Part shown: one piece after another, positions 1-7,839 of the stretch
How the letters are laid out: each line of letters begins with the position of its first letter
Position numbering within the stretch: the first letter of the stretch is position 1
NCBI GenBank assembly: GCA_049609065.1
Contig: JBMYYE010000042.1
Span: 1-18,917, forward strand
Length of the DNA: 18,917 bases
Direction: 5' to 3'
DNA from: JBMYYE01 sp049609065
GTDB lineage: Bacteria; Pseudomonadota; Alphaproteobacteria; Rhodobacterales; Rhodobacteraceae
The notes under the pieces: model-generated
Told to the model about the DNA's origin: nothing
What the model saw: only the letters and a program-made list of their open reading frames with translations
Databases searched by the model: none
Translations under genes and position numbers: made by a program

Positions 1-1
1 C

Positions 2-424
2 GGCTTCGGTTCTGATTCAAATGTGCATATCTCACTTTTTGACGAGCTCAAAACTCTTGAATATTCACAACGGCTTCGTGACAAAAGCCGCGCGGCCCTC
101 GCCACGTCCGATCACTCAACTGGGCGGGTTTTGTTTGAGGCCGCCTTAGAAGGCGGCGCGCAGGCGGGCCTACGTGACAATGGCGTTCTCATGGAAGGAA
201 AACTGGCAGATATCGTCGCCGTGGATCTTAATAATGAATGGGGGGCCAACCGATCTGGTGATATGGCGCTTGATACGCTAATATTTGGCGGAAACGGGCA
301 GCGCTGTATTCGTGAGGTTTGGAGCGCCGGACGCCATGTGGTCAAACAAGGCCGCCATATTGCACGTGCGAAGATCACAGACGCATTCATCGCCACGATG
401 GCAGAACTGGAGCAAAACATTTGA
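2..424 (+). CDS. hutF: Formimidoylglutamate deiminase, C-terminal part (5' end outside window)
   Basis: This is the last ~140 residues of an amidohydrolase whose start lies upstream of the window. The fragment opens with GFGSDSN, which matches the metal-ligand Asp segment (G-S-D-S) of HutF enzymes, followed by a DELKTLEYSQRLRDKSR helix typical of this family and the closing beta-sandwich segment (GKLADIVAVDL, VWSAGRHVVKQGRH). HutF hydrolyses N-formimidoyl-L-glutamate to N-formyl-L-glutamate and ammonia in the five-step histidine degradation route, in the cytoplasm. The downstream gene is a HutC-type repressor overlapping it by 4 bases, which supports the assignment over other amidohydrolases such as guanine deaminase. 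The N-terminal metal-binding histidines cannot be checked here. Confidence 0.85.
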   Translation, partial: GFGSDSNVHISLFDELKTLEYSQRLRDKSRAALATSDHSTGRVLFEAALEGGAQAGLRDNGVLMEGKLADIVAVDLNNEWGANRSGDMALDTLIFGGNGQRCIREVWSAGRHVVKQGRHIARAKITDAFIATMAELEQNI

Positions 425-1134
425 CGCAAAACGCACGCCAATCTTGGAAAGAAATCCGAGATCAAATCAAGGCTCGCATCCTTGATCGAACATATTCACC
501 TGGGGATAAATTTCCACGGGATGCCGATATTGCGGATCAGCTTGGCTGTGCACGGTCCACCGTACAACGCGCCATGCGTGATCTTTCAGATGCGGGGCTC
601 ATCGAACGTAAACGCAAAGGCGGCACCCATGTGCGTATGGACCCCGTGACCCGCGCCACCGTTGACATTCCGATCACCCGCCGCGAGGTGGAAAAACGCG
701 GCAGTGTCTACAGCTATCAACTCATTGATCACAAGATCACCGAACCTCCACAAGAAATCGCTGGCAAGCTTGAGCAAACCACACCCACAGAAATGATGCG
801 GGTTCAGGCCTTGCATCTTGCGGACCACAAACCGCATATCTACGAAGATCGCTGGATCTGCACCACGACGGTGCCCGAAATACGCAAGCTTGATCTATCG
901 CGTGAAAGCGCCAATGAATGGTTGGTTCGCAATAAACCATACACGCGCTGTGATCTGCGGTTTTACGCGATATCCGCTGATGCGGAGACGGCAAAAATCC
1001 TCAACATTCAAAACGCAAGCGCGTTACTTGTGATTGAGCGCGCCACATGGATTGGCACCGCGCCAATTACCTTGGTCAAAGCATATACTGCACCAGGGTA
1101 TGAACTTCTCGCCTCAAGCGAAAACCAACACTGA
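421..1134 (+). CDS. hutC: GntR-family histidine utilization repressor (HutC), TTG start
   Basis: The 237-residue protein has an N-terminal GntR winged helix (about residues 7-72, with ADIADQLGCARSTVQRAMRDL as the helix-turn-helix) and a C-terminal UTRA ligand-binding domain (about 95-232; note YEDRWI, LVRNKPYTR, IERATW). HutC proteins repress hut operons and are released by urocanate. I chose TTG at 421 because it overlaps the hutF stop (TTGA), has a Shine-Dalgarno-like ctggag 8 bases upstream, and gives the usual HutC length. An in-frame ATG at 319 would add 34 residues read from inside hutF and is not credible. The overlap implies translational coupling, so the repressor is probably made only with the catabolic enzyme. 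Its ligand is inferred from hutF alone. Confidence 0.85.
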   Translation: MTQNARQSWKEIRDQIKARILDRTYSPGDKFPRDADIADQLGCARSTVQRAMRDLSDAGLIERKRKGGTHVRMDPVTRATVDIPITRREVEKRGSVYSYQLIDHKITEPPQEIAGKLEQTTPTEMMRVQALHLADHKPHIYEDRWICTTTVPEIRKLDLSRESANEWLVRNKPYTRCDLRFYAISADAETAKILNIQNASALLVIERATWIGTAPITLVKAYTAPGYELLASSENQH

Positions 1135-1205
1135 TCCAGTAGCTTTCACACGCAAAACGGTTTATTATAGTCACCAGCAACTAAACTTTTGCCTATTGGT
1201 GTCAC

Positions 1206-1913
1206 ATGACCAAAAACACCTTTTCGACCAAAGGCCTCACAAAAGTCTACGGTGAAGGGCGATCCGCCGTTCATGCGCTGCGAGGTGTTGACCTCGATAT
1301 CCCCGAAGGCGAAATTGTTGTGCTGCTTGGCCCATCGGGGAGCGGAAAATCCACACTTCTCAATATCATTGGCGGCCTTGACCGCGCAACGGCGGGTGAC
1401 GCGTTTTTTCAAAACCAAAATCTCAGTGCAATGTCAGATAAAGACCTGACACGTTACCGCCGCAACCATGTTGGTTTTGTCTTCCAATTCTACAACCTCA
1501 TGCCGAGCCTAACGGCGCATGAAAACGTAGAATTGGTCACCGAAATCGCCCGCGATCCCATGGACCCCGATGAGGCGCTGGCTATGGTTGGCCTACGTGA
1601 GCGCGTTGATCATTTCCCTGCCCAACTCTCAGGTGGCGAACAACAGCGCGTGGCCATCGCGCGGGCCGTTGCCAAAAACCCCACTGTTTTATTTTGCGAC
1701 GAGCCAACCGGTGCACTCGATAGCACAACAGGTCGGGCGGTATTAAATGTCCTAAAAGACGTAAACGAACACTTAGGGGCGACCGTCCTCATTGTCACCC
1801 ATGCCGCAAGCCAAGCCGCAATGGCCGACCGTGTCATCCACTTCGCAGATGGTGCCATTCGCAAAGTCACTGTGAATGAAAAGAAACTCGCGCCAGAAGA
1901 GATCAACTGGTGA
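1206..1913 (+). CDS. ABC transporter ATP-binding protein, LolD/MacB type
   Basis: This 235-residue cytoplasmic ATPase powers the exporter formed with the next two genes. Visible motifs are Walker A GPSGSGKST (42-50), the Q-loop in FVFQFYNLMPS (Q94), the signature LSGGEQQRVAIARA (141-154), Walker B VLFCDEP (161-167), the D-loop GALDS and the H-loop histidine H199. The QFYNLMPSLTAHENV segment is typical of the LolD/MacB/FtsE class that pairs with FtsX-type permeases. The start ATG is 71 bases after hutC and has no strong Shine-Dalgarno sequence. The gene ends in a 4-base overlap (GTGA) with the permease, showing an operon. The substrate cannot be told from the ATPase. Confidence 0.9.
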   Translation: MTKNTFSTKGLTKVYGEGRSAVHALRGVDLDIPEGEIVVLLGPSGSGKSTLLNIIGGLDRATAGDAFFQNQNLSAMSDKDLTRYRRNHVGFVFQFYNLMPSLTAHENVELVTEIARDPMDPDEALAMVGLRERVDHFPAQLSGGEQQRVAIARAVAKNPTVLFCDEPTGALDSTTGRAVLNVLKDVNEHLGATVLIVTHAASQAAMADRVIHFADGAIRKVTVNEKKLAPEEINW

Positions 1914-4273
1914 GCCCCCTTGATCATAAACTCCTGCGGGATTTGTGGCGCATGAAAGGCCAAGCTTTGGCCATCGGCATAGTAATTGCCGTTGGGGTCG
2001 GCATGTTGGTGATGATGACTGGGTTGATTACCTCACTCAATGAAACCCGCGCCGCCTATTATGAACGGTATCGTCTGGCTGATGTGTTTGCACCAGTCAC
2101 CCGTGCACCGGATCGAATAGAAGACCGCCTGGCAGCCATCGAAGGGGTCCGCGCCGTGGAACCGCGTGTGGTCGGCGGTGCGCTGATTGATGTAAAGGGC
2201 CGCGATTTACCGGTACAAGCACAGGCCGTCTCCCTACCTGATCTGCGACAGCCCCGCCTGAATGATATTTTCCTCACGGATGGGCGCATGATTGACAGCA
2301 AGCATTCGGATGAAATCCTGCTGCTTCGGGCATTTGCCAACGCCCATGGCCTAAACCCCGGCGATCAAATCAGCGCAACGATGAATGGGGCGCGGCGCAG
2401 CTTTCGCATCGTCGGTCTCGCCCAAGCGCCTGAGTTTCTTTACACCACTGCGCCTGGTGAATTGATCCCCGATGACGCCCGCTTCGGCGTCATCTGGATG
2501 AGCCGCTCTGCACTCGCCGCGGCCTACGACATGGAAGGCGCTTTTAATGAGGCGCTTTTGTCGTTCTCACGCACCGCAAATGAGGCCGCCATTTTAGATG
2601 CTGTTGATCGTATTTTAAAACCCTATGGCGGGACTGGGGCCTACCCTTTGGCGGATCAAAGCTCCAACACATTTATCAGTGAGGAAATTAGAAACCTTGA
2701 AGCGGCCTCAGCAGGCGTTCCACCAATCTTTCTCGCTGTTGCAGCCTTCCTTCTTTATATTGTGATCAACCGCATGGTGCAGTCCGAGCGCGAAGAAATT
2801 GGCCTCATGAAAGCTTTCGGCTACACCAATGGCGAAGTGGGCGCACATTACTTTAAGCTGGTGCTTGCGATCGCCATTGGGGGCGCCGTTGCTGGCTGTC
2901 TCATGGGGATCGCAGGTGGGCGGGGTTTGATCCAGTTCTATGTCGCTTATTTCAAATTTCCCTTCCTCGTGTTTCAGCTTGATCCAGCCTCCTTCGTAAC
3001 GGGTGTCAGCGTTAGTATCCTATCGGCATCAGCAGGCGGTTTATTTGTGCTGCGCCGCGTTTTTGCGCTCACCCCTGCAACAGCAATGCGTCCCCCTGCC
3101 CCCACGGACTATAGCCGCACAGGGATCATCGGCCAGACGCTCAATCATTGGTTGGATCAACCTTCGCGCATGGTCTTGCGACGGATCACACGGCAACCCG
3201 CGCGCATGGCAGGAGCCATGATTGGCATTGCCTGTGGAATGGCGTTAAGCGTGTCGATGATCACCATTTATGCTGGCTTTGATCGCACCATTGATTTGAC
3301 CTTCAACGTAATGGATCGCAGCGACGTAACGGTCAGTTTCACCCATGCCGCATCAGAAACAACCATCTTTGAGTTGCGTCGCATGAAAGGCGTGACACGT
3401 GTTGAACCCATACGCCACGTTCCCGTAATTTTGCGCCATGGTCTCAACACCCATCGCGGCGTGGTAAGTGGCCTTACCCCACACGCGCGCCTCAACCGCG
3501 CCTTAAATAGCGACTTGGCTGAAATACCCTTAGACGGTGGGGGAATCGCCCTTTCGTCCGCTCTCGCGGGAAAACTCAACGTGGTGGCTGGCGATACGCT
3601 CACAATTGAGGTGCGCGAAGGGCGCCAACCCACCTTGGAAATCCCTGTGACTGCCGTCGCGAAGAGCCTCCTTGGCGCACCATCATATATGGATATTGAC
3701 GCTCTAAACCACATGCTACGGGAACCAAACCGCGTGTCGGGGGCGCATCTCCTGATTGACGAAGCCTATGGGGCATCGATATATTACGCGCTTAAAAATA
3801 TGCCAACCATCGCGGGGGTCAGTCAAAAACGCGAAGCAGAAGACGCTTTTAAAACCATAATGAATACAGGAGCTGGGGCCATTCGATATGTAATGGGGGC
3901 GATTGCGTTTATCATCACCTTTGGCATCGTCTATAACGCCGCCCGCATCGCATATGCGGAACGCGCCCGTGACCTGGCGAGCCTCCGCGTCATCGGCTTC
4001 ACAGAAGGAGAAGCCGCGTTTGTGCTTTTGGGGGAATTGGCTGTTATTGTGCTCATAGCGTTGCCTGTCGGCAGCCTTTTAGGCTATTATTTATCCTTCT
4101 TTATCGCCGCTGGATTTTCCAGCGAACTCTATCAAATCCCTGCAATCTTTGATGCAGAAAGTTACGGCTTTGCAGCAATGGTAGTGATTGGGGCAGCCCT
4201 TATATCGGGGTGGCTCGTGAAACGTGATATCGATCGGGCTGATTTAATCTCAGCCTTAAAAACAAGGGAGTAG
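1910..4273 (+). CDS. ABC transporter permease with two FtsX modules
   Basis: This 787-residue inner-membrane protein starts at GTG 1910, overlapping the ATPase stop. By eye it has about eight hydrophobic segments: 19-39, 268-288, 315-338, 362-384, 433-455, 658-678, 702-725 and 754-772. These form two repeats of one membrane helix, a large periplasmic MacB-like domain and a three-helix FtsX module. Each FtsX module carries a coupling-type sequence after its first helix (SEREEIGLMKAFGYTNGE at 292-309; ERARDLASLRVIGFTEGE at 684-701). The tandem arrangement suggests one polypeptide supplies both halves of the membrane domain, whereas MacB works as a homodimer. Such permeases usually drive extrusion through periplasmic motions rather than a membrane channel. 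The substrate is unknown; the adaptor gene follows after 5 bases. Confidence 0.87.
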   Translation: MSPLDHKLLRDLWRMKGQALAIGIVIAVGVGMLVMMTGLITSLNETRAAYYERYRLADVFAPVTRAPDRIEDRLAAIEGVRAVEPRVVGGALIDVKGRDLPVQAQAVSLPDLRQPRLNDIFLTDGRMIDSKHSDEILLLRAFANAHGLNPGDQISATMNGARRSFRIVGLAQAPEFLYTTAPGELIPDDARFGVIWMSRSALAAAYDMEGAFNEALLSFSRTANEAAILDAVDRILKPYGGTGAYPLADQSSNTFISEEIRNLEAASAGVPPIFLAVAAFLLYIVINRMVQSEREEIGLMKAFGYTNGEVGAHYFKLVLAIAIGGAVAGCLMGIAGGRGLIQFYVAYFKFPFLVFQLDPASFVTGVSVSILSASAGGLFVLRRVFALTPATAMRPPAPTDYSRTGIIGQTLNHWLDQPSRMVLRRITRQPARMAGAMIGIACGMALSVSMITIYAGFDRTIDLTFNVMDRSDVTVSFTHAASETTIFELRRMKGVTRVEPIRHVPVILRHGLNTHRGVVSGLTPHARLNRALNSDLAEIPLDGGGIALSSALAGKLNVVAGDTLTIEVREGRQPTLEIPVTAVAKSLLGAPSYMDIDALNHMLREPNRVSGAHLLIDEAYGASIYYALKNMPTIAGVSQKREAEDAFKTIMNTGAGAIRYVMGAIAFIITFGIVYNAARIAYAERARDLASLRVIGFTEGEAAFVLLGELAVIVLIALPVGSLLGYYLSFFIAAGFSSELYQIPAIFDAESYGFAAMVVIGAALISGWLVKRDIDRADLISALKTRE

Positions 4274-4278
4274 TCCTC

Positions 4279-5511
4279 GTGGCCAAAGTAAAAAAACGAT
4301 CCCGCCTAATTTTGACAGCCACCGCTGTGCTGTTTGTGACGGCAGCCCTGACGCTGGCATTTTGGCCCAAGCCAACATTGGTTGATATGGGGACCGTCAC
4401 CCAAGGCGCCATGCGTTTAACAATCGACGAAGAAGGCCGAACACGCGTGCGCGATGCCTATGTCGTCTCGACGCCCGTTGCTGGACAGTTGCAGCGCGTC
4501 AGCGTCCGACCCGGTGACCCAGTGGTCCGCGGCAAAACCATTGTCGCACATATGCGCCCAACCAATCCCGCGGCGCTCGATCTACGTACCCGCGAACAAG
4601 CACTGGCCGCCGTAACCGCCGCAGAGGCAGCTTTGCGGGTTGCGCGCGCCGATCTTAATGCCGCGCTTGCCAATCGTGAGCTTTCACAAACCGAGCTTTC
4701 CCGCACAGAACAGCTCATGGAACGTGGCATTTCCAGCACCGCCGCGCTTGATCGCGCACGCCAAACCGCACGCGTGATGCAGGCGAATGTCGACACTGCA
4801 AAAGCGGCTATTTCCATGCGAGAAGCAGGAATCGCAAACGCCCAAGCACAATTAATCCGGTTTGATGACCAGGGACTGACAGCCGCGATAGGCCCAACAT
4901 CGGACGACATCCCCCTCTATGCTCCAGCTGATGGGCGTATCTTACGGGTCATTCAAAAAAGCGAAACCTCTTTGCCTGCTGGATCTGCGCTTATGGAAAT
5001 TGGCAATATCCAAAACGATCTAGAAATCGTTGTCGATTTACTTTCAACCGACGCCGTACAAGTCGCAAAAGGGGATCCCGTCATCATCGCAGATTGGGGC
5101 GGGCAAAATGTGCTCAAAGGCGAAGTAACCCGCGTTGATCCCTTTGGTGTTACACAATTTTCAGCCCTAGGTGTAGAAGAACAGCGCGTGACCGCAGTCA
5201 TCGCATTCACCAGCCCACCCGCCAACTACAGTGGCCTTGGCCATGGATTTCGCGTCGAAACCCAAATCGTCATTTGGCAAGCAGACAAAACGCAAATCGT
5301 GCCTGCCAGCGCACTGTTTCGAGCAGGTGACACATGGGCCGTCTTCGTGGTCGTCAATGACACGGCAAAATTAACCCCAATAAAAATTGGACCAAATAAT
5401 GGCACCAAAGCACAAGTGATCAGCGGACTAAAAGTAGACGACCGCGTGATCCTCTACCCATCATCGGCAATATCAGACGGCCTCAACGTGGCGGAGCGGA
5501 GTATAGAATAA
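4279..5511 (+). CDS. HlyD-family periplasmic adaptor (membrane fusion protein)
   Basis: This 410-residue protein starts with GTG, preceded by aagggag at 8-base spacing inside the end of the permease gene. It has one N-terminal membrane anchor (about 9-29), a first lipoyl half (YVVSTPVAGQLQRVSVRPGDPV, 61-82), an alanine- and arginine-rich helical hairpin (about 100-195), a second lipoyl half (LYAPADGRILRV, 213-224) and beta-barrel and membrane-proximal domains to the end. Adaptors of this kind connect an inner-membrane transporter to an outer-membrane TolC-type duct. No outer-membrane factor gene is present here, so a shared TolC is likely. The ATPase, permease, adaptor order and tight spacing define a three-component exporter. 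Cargo is unknown and could be a lipid, peptide or drug. Confidence 0.87.
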   Translation: MAKVKKRSRLILTATAVLFVTAALTLAFWPKPTLVDMGTVTQGAMRLTIDEEGRTRVRDAYVVSTPVAGQLQRVSVRPGDPVVRGKTIVAHMRPTNPAALDLRTREQALAAVTAAEAALRVARADLNAALANRELSQTELSRTEQLMERGISSTAALDRARQTARVMQANVDTAKAAISMREAGIANAQAQLIRFDDQGLTAAIGPTSDDIPLYAPADGRILRVIQKSETSLPAGSALMEIGNIQNDLEIVVDLLSTDAVQVAKGDPVIIADWGGQNVLKGEVTRVDPFGVTQFSALGVEEQRVTAVIAFTSPPANYSGLGHGFRVETQIVIWQADKTQIVPASALFRAGDTWAVFVVVNDTAKLTPIKIGPNNGTKAQVISGLKVDDRVILYPSSAISDGLNVAERSIE

Positions 5512-5519
5512 AGGCGGCG

Positions 5520-5559
5520 GCATTCTTAACTTTTCCTCTTTGAGAAAGCCAAGGAATGC
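5520..5559. repeat. Imperfect inverted repeat just after the exporter operon
   Basis: The outer arms GCATTC (5520-5525) and GAATGC (5554-5559) pair perfectly, and an inner set CTTT/AAAG (5530-5533 with 5545-5548) extends the hairpin with a bulge. It begins 8 bases after the adaptor stop codon and lies downstream of the tRNA on the other strand. Neither strand has a T-run directly after it, so it is not a standard intrinsic terminator; it may protect mRNA 3' ends or help Rho-dependent stopping. Confidence 0.35.
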
Positions 5560-5585
5560 AAAATGAAGCAGAAAATATAGAAAAC

Positions 5586-5660
5586 TGGCTGGGGTGATAG
5601 GACTCGAACCTATACTCTTCGCTACCAAAAAGCGCTGCCTTACCATTTGGCCACACCCCA
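5586..5660 (-). tRNA. tRNA-Gln (anticodon UUG)
   Basis: Read on the minus strand, the acceptor arms TGGGGTG and CACCCCA pair over all 7 bases. They are followed by discriminator G and an encoded CCA (5586-5588). The D stem is GCC/GGC, the T arm is ATAGG-TTCGAGT-CCTAT, and the anticodon loop TTTTGGT gives UUG at 5626-5628. The anticodon stem has four good pairs, but the pair at its base is G27-A43. The tRNA reads CAA (and CAG by wobble). It lies between the convergent exporter and flagellar operons and has its own promoter. Confidence 0.96.
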
Positions 5661-5672
5661 ACTGTGTGCGCG

Positions 5673-5701
5673 GTAATAACGCCAGAGGCTGATGGGGGCA
5701 A
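5673..5701 (-). promoter_or_regulatory. Sigma-70 type promoter of tRNA-Gln
   Basis: On the minus strand, TTGCCC (5696-5701) and TATTAC (5673-5678) are separated by exactly 17 bases. The -10 box ends 12 bases before the mature tRNA 5' end at 5660, which would leave a leader of about 5 bases. The position and spacing fit a dedicated tRNA promoter. Confidence 0.6.
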
Positions 5702-5707
5702 GACCCT

Positions 5708-5732
5708 GTTTCAAGAAAATGAAACTTTTTTT
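5708..5732 (+). terminator. Candidate intrinsic terminator reading rightward
   Basis: A perfect 6-bp stem GTTTCA/TGAAAC (5708-5713 and 5720-5725) with a 6-base loop is followed by seven T's (5726-5732) on the plus strand. It could stop transcripts of the exporter operon that run antisense across the tRNA, before they enter flgI. The stem holds only two G-C pairs, so its strength is doubtful. Confidence 0.4.
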
Positions 5733-5738
5733 CATCTA

Positions 5739-5760
5739 GATTTTATCGAACAATAAAATC
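5739..5760. repeat. Perfect 8-bp inverted repeat spanning the flgI stop codon
   Basis: GATTTTAT (5739-5746) and ATAAAATC (5753-5760) form a perfect AT-rich hairpin with a 6-base loop. It includes the last codons and the stop of flgI. No T-run follows on the minus strand, so it is not a canonical terminator; no better terminator for the flagellar operon is visible before the tRNA gene. Confidence 0.4.
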
Positions 5761-6843
5761 AGCATGGAGCGCGCCTGCAGCCTTAATTGTCTTTAATATA
5801 TCAATCATATCGCGTGGTGCGACACCTAGCGCATTTAATCCTGCGACCACGTCCGATAACGAGGCACCTGCGCCCACCTCTGCCAAGCCGATACCTGGTT
5901 CTTCATCAATACTCGCTGATGTGCGCGGCACGATAACAGGTTTCCCACCCGCAAAGGGATTCGGCTGTATTGCCAAAGGTTCCTCAGTAATTCTCACTGT
6001 TAGGTTCCCTTGAGAAACGGCAACCTTCGATATGCGCACATCATCCCCCATAACGATCGTTCCAGATCGTTGATCGACGACAACCTTAGCAATTCTTTCA
6101 GGCTCCACTTTAAGGTTTTCAATGTGGCCAATCACATAAGACGCATTCCGTTGCTGCGTTTTTTGTATATCTAGCGCAATTGTACCGGCATCCAAAATCT
6201 GGGCCACGCTACGGCCATAAGACGAATTTATCATCTTCTCAATACGCAGCGCTGTTGTGAAATCCGGCACCCGCAAGGCTAAGCGAATGTTAGTAAGCTC
6301 ATTGAAGTTAAAATCAATTTCACGCTCCACCCGTGCGCCAGACGGAATGGAACCTGCCGTCGGAACCCCTTCTGTAACTTGTGCGGCCTGCCCACCTGCC
6401 GCAACTCCACTCGCGATAATTGTACCTTGGGCAACGGCATATATTTTCCCATCGGCCGCATTCATCGGCGTCATAACCAACGTGCCACCCAGTAAATTTT
6501 TTGCATCCCCAATGGCCGAAACAGTGACATCAATACGCCCACCTGCGCGGGCAAAAGCAGGAAGTTCTGCTGTGACCAAAACGGCCGCTACGTTTTTGGG
6601 CCGAAATTGTTCTCCGGTAACATTTACCCCCAATCGTTCCAAAATATTTGACATGATTTCTTCGGTAAATGGGGCATTCCGAATGCCATCGCCCGTTCCG
6701 TTTAGCCCAACGACAAGACCATACCCGACAAGGTCGTTGCCGCGAACGCCGTCAACTTCGACCAAATCTTTCAATCGAACAGGGGTCGCATTCACAGCTG
6801 ACGATAGTGCCATTAAAATACATAGTGCAAAACGGATCATCAT
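5743..6843 (-). CDS. flgI: Flagellar P-ring protein FlgI
   Basis: This 366-residue protein matches FlgI in length and sequence. Its signal peptide is about 1-19 (MMIRFALCILMALSSAVNA), cleaved before TPVRLKDLVEVDGVRGNDLVGYGLVVGLNGTGD, which is the family's hallmark start. The end carries VVAGLNALGVAPRDMIDILKTIKAAGALHADFIV, also characteristic. FlgI assembles in the periplasm around the rod as the P ring, in the peptidoglycan layer, a bushing for the rotating rod. The ATG overlaps the flgL stop (ATGA), so translation is coupled; a second in-frame ATG follows at once. It is the last gene of the motB-flgE-flgK-flgL-flgI operon. The L-ring gene flgH and the P-ring chaperone gene flgA are not in this window. 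Confidence 0.95.
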   Translation of the reverse strand: MMIRFALCILMALSSAVNATPVRLKDLVEVDGVRGNDLVGYGLVVGLNGTGDGIRNAPFTEEIMSNILERLGVNVTGEQFRPKNVAAVLVTAELPAFARAGGRIDVTVSAIGDAKNLLGGTLVMTPMNAADGKIYAVAQGTIIASGVAAGGQAAQVTEGVPTAGSIPSGARVEREIDFNFNELTNIRLALRVPDFTTALRIEKMINSSYGRSVAQILDAGTIALDIQKTQQRNASYVIGHIENLKVEPERIAKVVVDQRSGTIVMGDDVRISKVAVSQGNLTVRITEEPLAIQPNPFAGGKPVIVPRTSASIDEEPGIGLAEVGAGASLSDVVAGLNALGVAPRDMIDILKTIKAAGALHADFIVR

Positions 6844-7838
6844 AAGAAATTCACCAGACTTAGTTTTGATGAGCGTGCCGTTGTTGTATAAAGCAGCTCC
6901 AATTGAGTTTCGACTTCTTTTAAACGCACTGCTGCCTCATAGGGGTCCGCACGCAGCAACTCTGTTTTATGAAGCGTGAGCAAATCCGTTTCCGTTTTAA
7001 TTTGTAGCGAAACTTGTTCAATGCGCGCTTCGGCCACGCCAATTTCAGCCCGCAGATTGGCGATACCACCTTCAGCGGACAAGAGGTTCTGACCCGCTTC
7101 CTTCAGTAGTAACATATGTTCATCTGGGGAGGCAGACAGAACACCTTCATGGGCCAAAGATGCAAGTGCAAGACCTTTGAGAGTTTCTTTGATTGCCTCA
7201 TCGGTTGCCAAGATCGATAAATCAACTGACTGCCCCGCGCCAATCGGCGTGTTGTTTGCCGCGGCACCCCCTTGATATGCCAGCGCATCAAATCCCAACG
7301 GATCGCTAAACCAAGTGTGAACCGCCGCGGCCACATCAGACGCATTTGTCAAACCAGACACCACACCATTGAGATGACCAAGCATCGCCTCACCCGTGAT
7401 AAGAGGCGGATTGGCGTTTTGGCCCGAGAAAAGGCTCCGGCCGGCGACAACTGTATTTAAACCTGCAACCGCAGCATCAAACTGTTGCCGCGCACCCGCA
7501 GTAACGCCGCCATTCAAGCCGACATACCCTGCGCTTGATGCATCCAAAAGCGTAACACCAACATCAGATACAGATTGGTGTAAAGTTCCCAGCGCCGTTT
7601 GCATGCTTGAGGCAAAAAGGGCCGCTTCTTTGTTAGCAAACGTAAATGCATTTTGTTGGCGCAACCGCGCCTCTATCCCACCAAGAATGACAAAATCCCC
7701 ATCCAAGACCTTAGAAGGCTGCTCCACTTGGCCAGAAGCCAACTCATTTGAGGCTGTGGCCAACATTTTGTTGAGGCGCTTATTTTGTGAGGCCAGCTGA
7801 AAATTCAACACTCCGTCGCCAAATCCATTCCCAATCAT
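6840..7838 (-). CDS. flgL: Flagellar hook-filament junction protein FlgL (HAP3)
   Basis: This 332-residue protein is flagellin-like at both ends. The N-terminal helix (about 12-50; LASQNKRLNKMLATASNELASGQ) and C-terminal helix (about 285-332, ending SLVNFL) would form the D0/D1 coiled coil, with a variable middle. FlgL sits between FlgK and the filament. The assignment from sequence alone is moderate because such proteins diverge, but its place directly after flgK with a 1-base gap settles it. The start ATG is preceded by AGGATATAAT from the end of flgK, which supplies the Shine-Dalgarno sequence. No signal peptide is expected, since export is through the flagellar type III apparatus. Confidence 0.88.
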   Translation of the reverse strand: MIGNGFGDGVLNFQLASQNKRLNKMLATASNELASGQVEQPSKVLDGDFVILGGIEARLRQQNAFTFANKEAALFASSMQTALGTLHQSVSDVGVTLLDASSAGYVGLNGGVTAGARQQFDAAVAGLNTVVAGRSLFSGQNANPPLITGEAMLGHLNGVVSGLTNASDVAAAVHTWFSDPLGFDALAYQGGAAANNTPIGAGQSVDLSILATDEAIKETLKGLALASLAHEGVLSASPDEHMLLLKEAGQNLLSAEGGIANLRAEIGVAEARIEQVSLQIKTETDLLTLHKTELLRADPYEAAVRLKEVETQLELLYTTTARSSKLSLVNFL

Positions 7839-7839
7839 A

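Noticed and set aside
1163..1201. Possible promoter (TATTAT at 1163) and a CACCA/TGGTG pairing ahead of the exporter ATPase gene
   Set aside because: No -35 box at usable spacing, and the 5-bp arms are far apart. The gap may hold a promoter but I cannot define it.
6257..6979. 240-codon plus-strand frame across flgI and flgL
   Set aside because: It is antisense to two clear flagellar genes and its Ser/Pro/Thr-rich sequence is typical of a shadow frame.
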